Shown here: one piece after another, positions 61,121-64,000 of the stretch
Layout of the letters: every line of letters starts with the position of its first letter
Numbering within the stretch: the stretch's first letter is position 1
NCBI GenBank assembly: GCA_963969595.1
Contig: OZ018408.1
Coordinates: 18,969,823 to 19,033,822 of the forward strand
Direction: 5' to 3'
Source of the DNA: Neckera pumila
Lineage: Eukaryota; Streptophyta; Bryopsida; Hypnales; Neckeraceae
Length of the DNA: 64,000 nt
Made by a program: the position numbers and the translations under genes
Notes under the pieces: model-generated
Databases searched by the model: none
The model's input: only the letters and a program-made list of their open reading frames with translations
What the model was told of the DNA's origin: nothing

Positions 61121-61855
61121 CCCAGAAACGACGAGCCTATGACCGCAGGCTCAAAGCCTCACAACTGAGCAATCAGTTTGTTGCCGATTTCCAACAAGAA
61201 ATGCTTGAAGCTTTTTGTGTTTATTTTTCACAGATGAGAGTACATTTCCTCTTCACCTCACAAAATTTTCAGAATTTAAAAAAAAAAAATGATTTTTATA
61301 AGAATTTTTGAATGAAAAGTGAAGAAAAATTCATATCAAATAGAAAATTAGTTCAAAAAATATAAGAATTTCACCATGGGTGCAGATTATAGGGACAAAC
61401 ATCATGGTGTAAAATTATTTACCATGTACATCTATAATTAGAATATAAAAGACATTAAAAATTCATGCAAACTTCAAACTCCTATAAAATATTCAATTTT
61501 GCAAATTTTTCCAAAATTCCAATTGGAGTAGAAACTAGAGTAGCTCACCTTTGTTTCGTTAGTTGGGCTCAAACTCCCAAAACATCATTTTCAAGGAGAA
61601 ATTTCTGATTTTGAGAAAGGAGCAAAATACACTAAAATGGCAAATTTTGTCTCCCGTTTTTTTTCTTTGGTTCTCTCTCACATGAAGACAAAGGCTGTGA
61701 TGATTGCAAAGTCAATTGGAAACTATTCCTAACCCACTATTCAAGGTGCACAAGCAAAAAGCGGATGAAAAAGCACTTGTATTGTAGCTTCCGTGTAGTT
61801 CAGTTTCTGTTCGTCCAAACGCCACAAAATGGCACCCTCGGCGTTTCTGGGTTAA
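61117..61855. mobile_element. P13: 731 bp TTAA-flanked element abutting P12
   Basis: The body 61121-61851 lies between TTAA at 61117-61120 and 61852-61855. Ends are CCCAGAAACGACGAGCC and, reversed, CCCAGAAACGCCGAGGG. No transposase frame. The terminus differs from other P types beyond CCC, so it is a distinct family using the same target. Confidence 0.75.
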
Positions 61856-62298
61856 GAGATAACTCAGAAGCAAACCACACAAGTGCATCACAATGTAATC
61901 TATTCTGGACTCGGCACAATTGCCAGCGTCCAACCTATCGGCTTGACTAATGTAATGGGATCATTCGAAGTTGATCATATTGCTAAACTTGAGGGCCAAA
62001 AATTCTTCATATCGGAGGGGTATTCTGAAGGATAACTAAATTCAACATCTCTATGCTCTCGCGTGCAGCCAAACACAATCTGTGAAGGCATAAAGGAACG
62101 TCAAGAGCATCAAAAGTCTTGTGATGGTGGAATGTGCTCATAATAGAGTTCGTCACCTCAACAATTTTATACTAAAGGACTTGGGAGCACGAAAAACCCA
62201 CCTTGTAATCAAGTAAGCTCCATTGAGATTGAGAAAATGGTGTCAAATTCCAAATTATCCACTCTGCTGCCGTGCACTGCAATCGTACTATAGGAGAT
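61856..62298. other. 3' flank of the plastid membrane protein gene
   Basis: No other gene recognised. Expected to contain that gene's 3' untranslated region on the minus strand. Confidence 0.35.
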
Positions 62299-63900
62299 CT
62301 AAATTACAGGAAGGGCCATCAACGTATCCCCAAGAACCTTGGCATGTGTGGTCACCCATTGAGATTGACGAATGTAGGTCGCAAGCACAACCAAAAATCT
62401 TGCGACTGCAACAGTTGCCATCTACAAAACATAAAATACCACCGAAGGTCAGGATGCCAGAAAAATGGACGTACATCAATAGCTAAGGTAGAGGATACTA
62501 GAATCTGCAAAACCTGATCCCATCTTCTATACTGACCCCGGTAACCAGTAATAACTCATGTATTCGTACACTTGGTTGGGATCAATAGCAAGTAGTGTAA
62601 GCATGACTTGGCTAAATGTTTATAATCACTCATCTTCGAAAGGAATGGAGTTTGTCTAATGTCACTTATAGTGGTCTACAACATACCTCCCTCTTTGAAA
62701 TTGAATAATAATTTCATACAAAGTGATTACAAATTGACCTCAACAACTTTGGCTCTTGTACCCAAAGTGATCTCTCCACCGCAATTAATTGATCTCCCCA
62801 TACCACAGCTCTACATATATTAAAATGCTCAAAGTGACGCAAGATAGTATCCTATACCTTACCTCGAATCTTCTAAGTCGAAGTTTGTCAAACAGAATGA
62901 ATTGGATAGTTCGGTGATTAGGTTTAAAACTTACCACTTTCCACTGTCGCTCAAAAAAAGCATGAAGCTCTTCCCACACCTTGACCTTCAAAACGGATAC
63001 TTTGTGCAAATTTAGAGGGTCCACCTGCAAGATGCTAAGAATCGGCTTCCTTAGGTTGAGAGCCAACCACGCAATTGTGAGGTAGTCGACAGCATAGAAG
63101 GATTGCACCATTCTGCTGAACACAGGTGGATTGGTGGAAAAGACGGCCATAATGGCTTCTATTATACGCACGCAACCAAAAAACCCGAACGCGAACACCA
63201 GGTAGTTCATGTCCATGGCAATGCGTGCAAGTTGACCATGCTGCATTGTAAGCTCGGTTGCTGACCATTTCTGCACAGCTGTTGCTCCATCTCCCTGCTC
63301 AATCATAGCAGTGCTCAGCTGCAGGACCTCCGGCTCCTGCTGCTGCTTAAACATCGTCAGTAGGCCAACCACTCCCGCAATGTTGTTCATCACAAACTGC
63401 TGGCCTACATCTCTAACCTTGAATATGATCATCTTTGATGTCCGGATTGAGAGAAACGAGGAATTGATTTCGCTCAGCTCTGTCTCATCGCCAGATAATC
63501 GAAATTCTGGCACATCTTCTGGCACATCTTCTGGCACATCTTCTGGCACTTCATCTTCTAGTGCGTCCCCTGTCTCCATCTGTGCATTTGCAGACAGGCC
63601 AAAACTCCTTGCAGAAGCAGCTGCTGTTCTGTTGCACCTGTGTAAGTTCTTCTGAGCATTTAGGGTTTGCTGATTAAAGGGCCACGAATTGGAGGACTGG
63701 AAACGAAAACGTCCACCACATGAGGCGATGCTTAATCTTTGTCGGCTGCTTGAGGCGTTTATGAAGGACAAAACTGGCGAGAAACGAATGGTGCCGGGGG
63801 GGGTCCTCGACCTCAAACTCTCTCCGGGTTTATAATAAATGAAGCTCTTCTGTGGAAACCCTAGACATGAGTCCATCTTTCTCGTGGAAAGCAGCTTCAA
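62299..63900 (-). CDS. predicted plastid-targeted membrane protein of unknown function, two exons, 362 aa
   Basis: Exon 1 (62935-63900) is a long clean frame from MKLLSTRKMDSC, ending at a strong GTAAGT donor after ERQWKV. Exon 2 (62299-62421) follows a TTTTGTAG acceptor in the same phase and reads MATVAVARFLVVLATYIRQS, then an amphipathic tail and a stop. Exon 1 alone would read through the intron, so splicing is preferred. The Ser/Arg-rich, acid-poor N-terminus (residues ~1-105) looks like a chloroplast transit peptide. Four VPED-type repeats follow (~121-135). Hydrophobic segments lie near NYLVFAFGFFGCVRIIEAIM, YAVDYLTIAWLALNL and in exon 2. I do not recognise the family. A plastid membrane location is inferred only from these features. 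Exon 2 needs transcript support. Confidence 0.6.
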
Positions 63901-64000
63901 TCATCCAACCCCTCTGAGAGCAGCTTCAACATTCCAATGTATTTACGTGCATTACAGAAACTCTGCGTGCCCAAAATAAGAATCTGCACCCCCGAACATA
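63901..64000 (-). promoter_or_regulatory. leader/promoter edge of the plastid membrane protein gene
   Basis: About 100 bases remain upstream of the start codon before the window ends. No specific element can be assigned. Confidence 0.3.

Noticed and set aside
62223..62517. Two overlapping plus-strand frames opposite exon 2 of the plastid membrane protein gene
   Set aside because: Cys/His-rich but without a regular zinc-finger spacing. The minus-strand exon with correct splice phase and a membrane segment explains the region better.
1..64000. tRNA, rRNA, CRISPR arrays, LTR retrotransposon gag/pol
   Set aside because: I found no convincing A/B box cloverleaf, rRNA core, repeat-spacer array or reverse-transcriptase motif by eye. 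A tRNAscan or HMM search would be decisive.

Overview
This is nuclear DNA of a land plant. It has spliced genes with GT-AG introns, a DENN-domain gene closely matching plant DENND6, a PQQ beta-propeller gene of the plant polyvinyl-alcohol-dehydrogenase-like type, an ER Hsp70 (BiP), telobox-like AAACCCTAA motifs near gene starts, and AT-rich intergenic DNA full of small transposons. The mix suggests a non-flowering plant such as a bryophyte or lycophyte, but the sequence alone does not fix the species.

Layout: 4.06-7.77 kb (minus) is a complete six-exon DENND6-like Rab exchange factor gene (801 aa), with its leader and promoter running to about 9.2 kb. 9.6-15.6 kb is a cluster of small transposons, including a three-level nest. 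17.7-20.4 kb (plus) is a PQQ beta-propeller gene with an in-frame stop. 21.5-28.2 kb is repeats. 28.5-31.5 kb (plus) and 43.7-46.6 kb (minus) hold two intronless BiP genes as an inverted duplication, with identical 661-aa proteins. Between them, 38.4-41.2 kb is a decayed hAT transposase gene. 46.6-62 kb is repeats and gene-free DNA. 62.3-63.9 kb (minus) is a probable two-exon gene for a plastid membrane protein of unknown function.

Two results stand out. First, at least twelve elements are bounded by TTAA and have termini starting CCC or a close variant, with a matching half-end elsewhere. These are the hallmarks of piggyBac-like (or Sola3-like) non-autonomous elements, a group seldom described in land plants. 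They fall into several length and sequence types, and two sit back to back sharing one TTAA. Second, the two BiP genes are identical apart from one seen base over exactly 2382 bp with no indels. Just outside that tract their promoters and 3' flanks are clearly diverged, which looks like an ectopic gene-conversion tract between inverted copies. The diverged promoters still share a CCAAT-N12-CCACG pair and a TGACGCG site, candidates for unfolded-protein-response control.

The genes show no operon-like organisation. They are independent housekeeping or stress genes set in transposon-rich DNA. No tRNA, rRNA, CRISPR array or intact transposase gene was found by eye.
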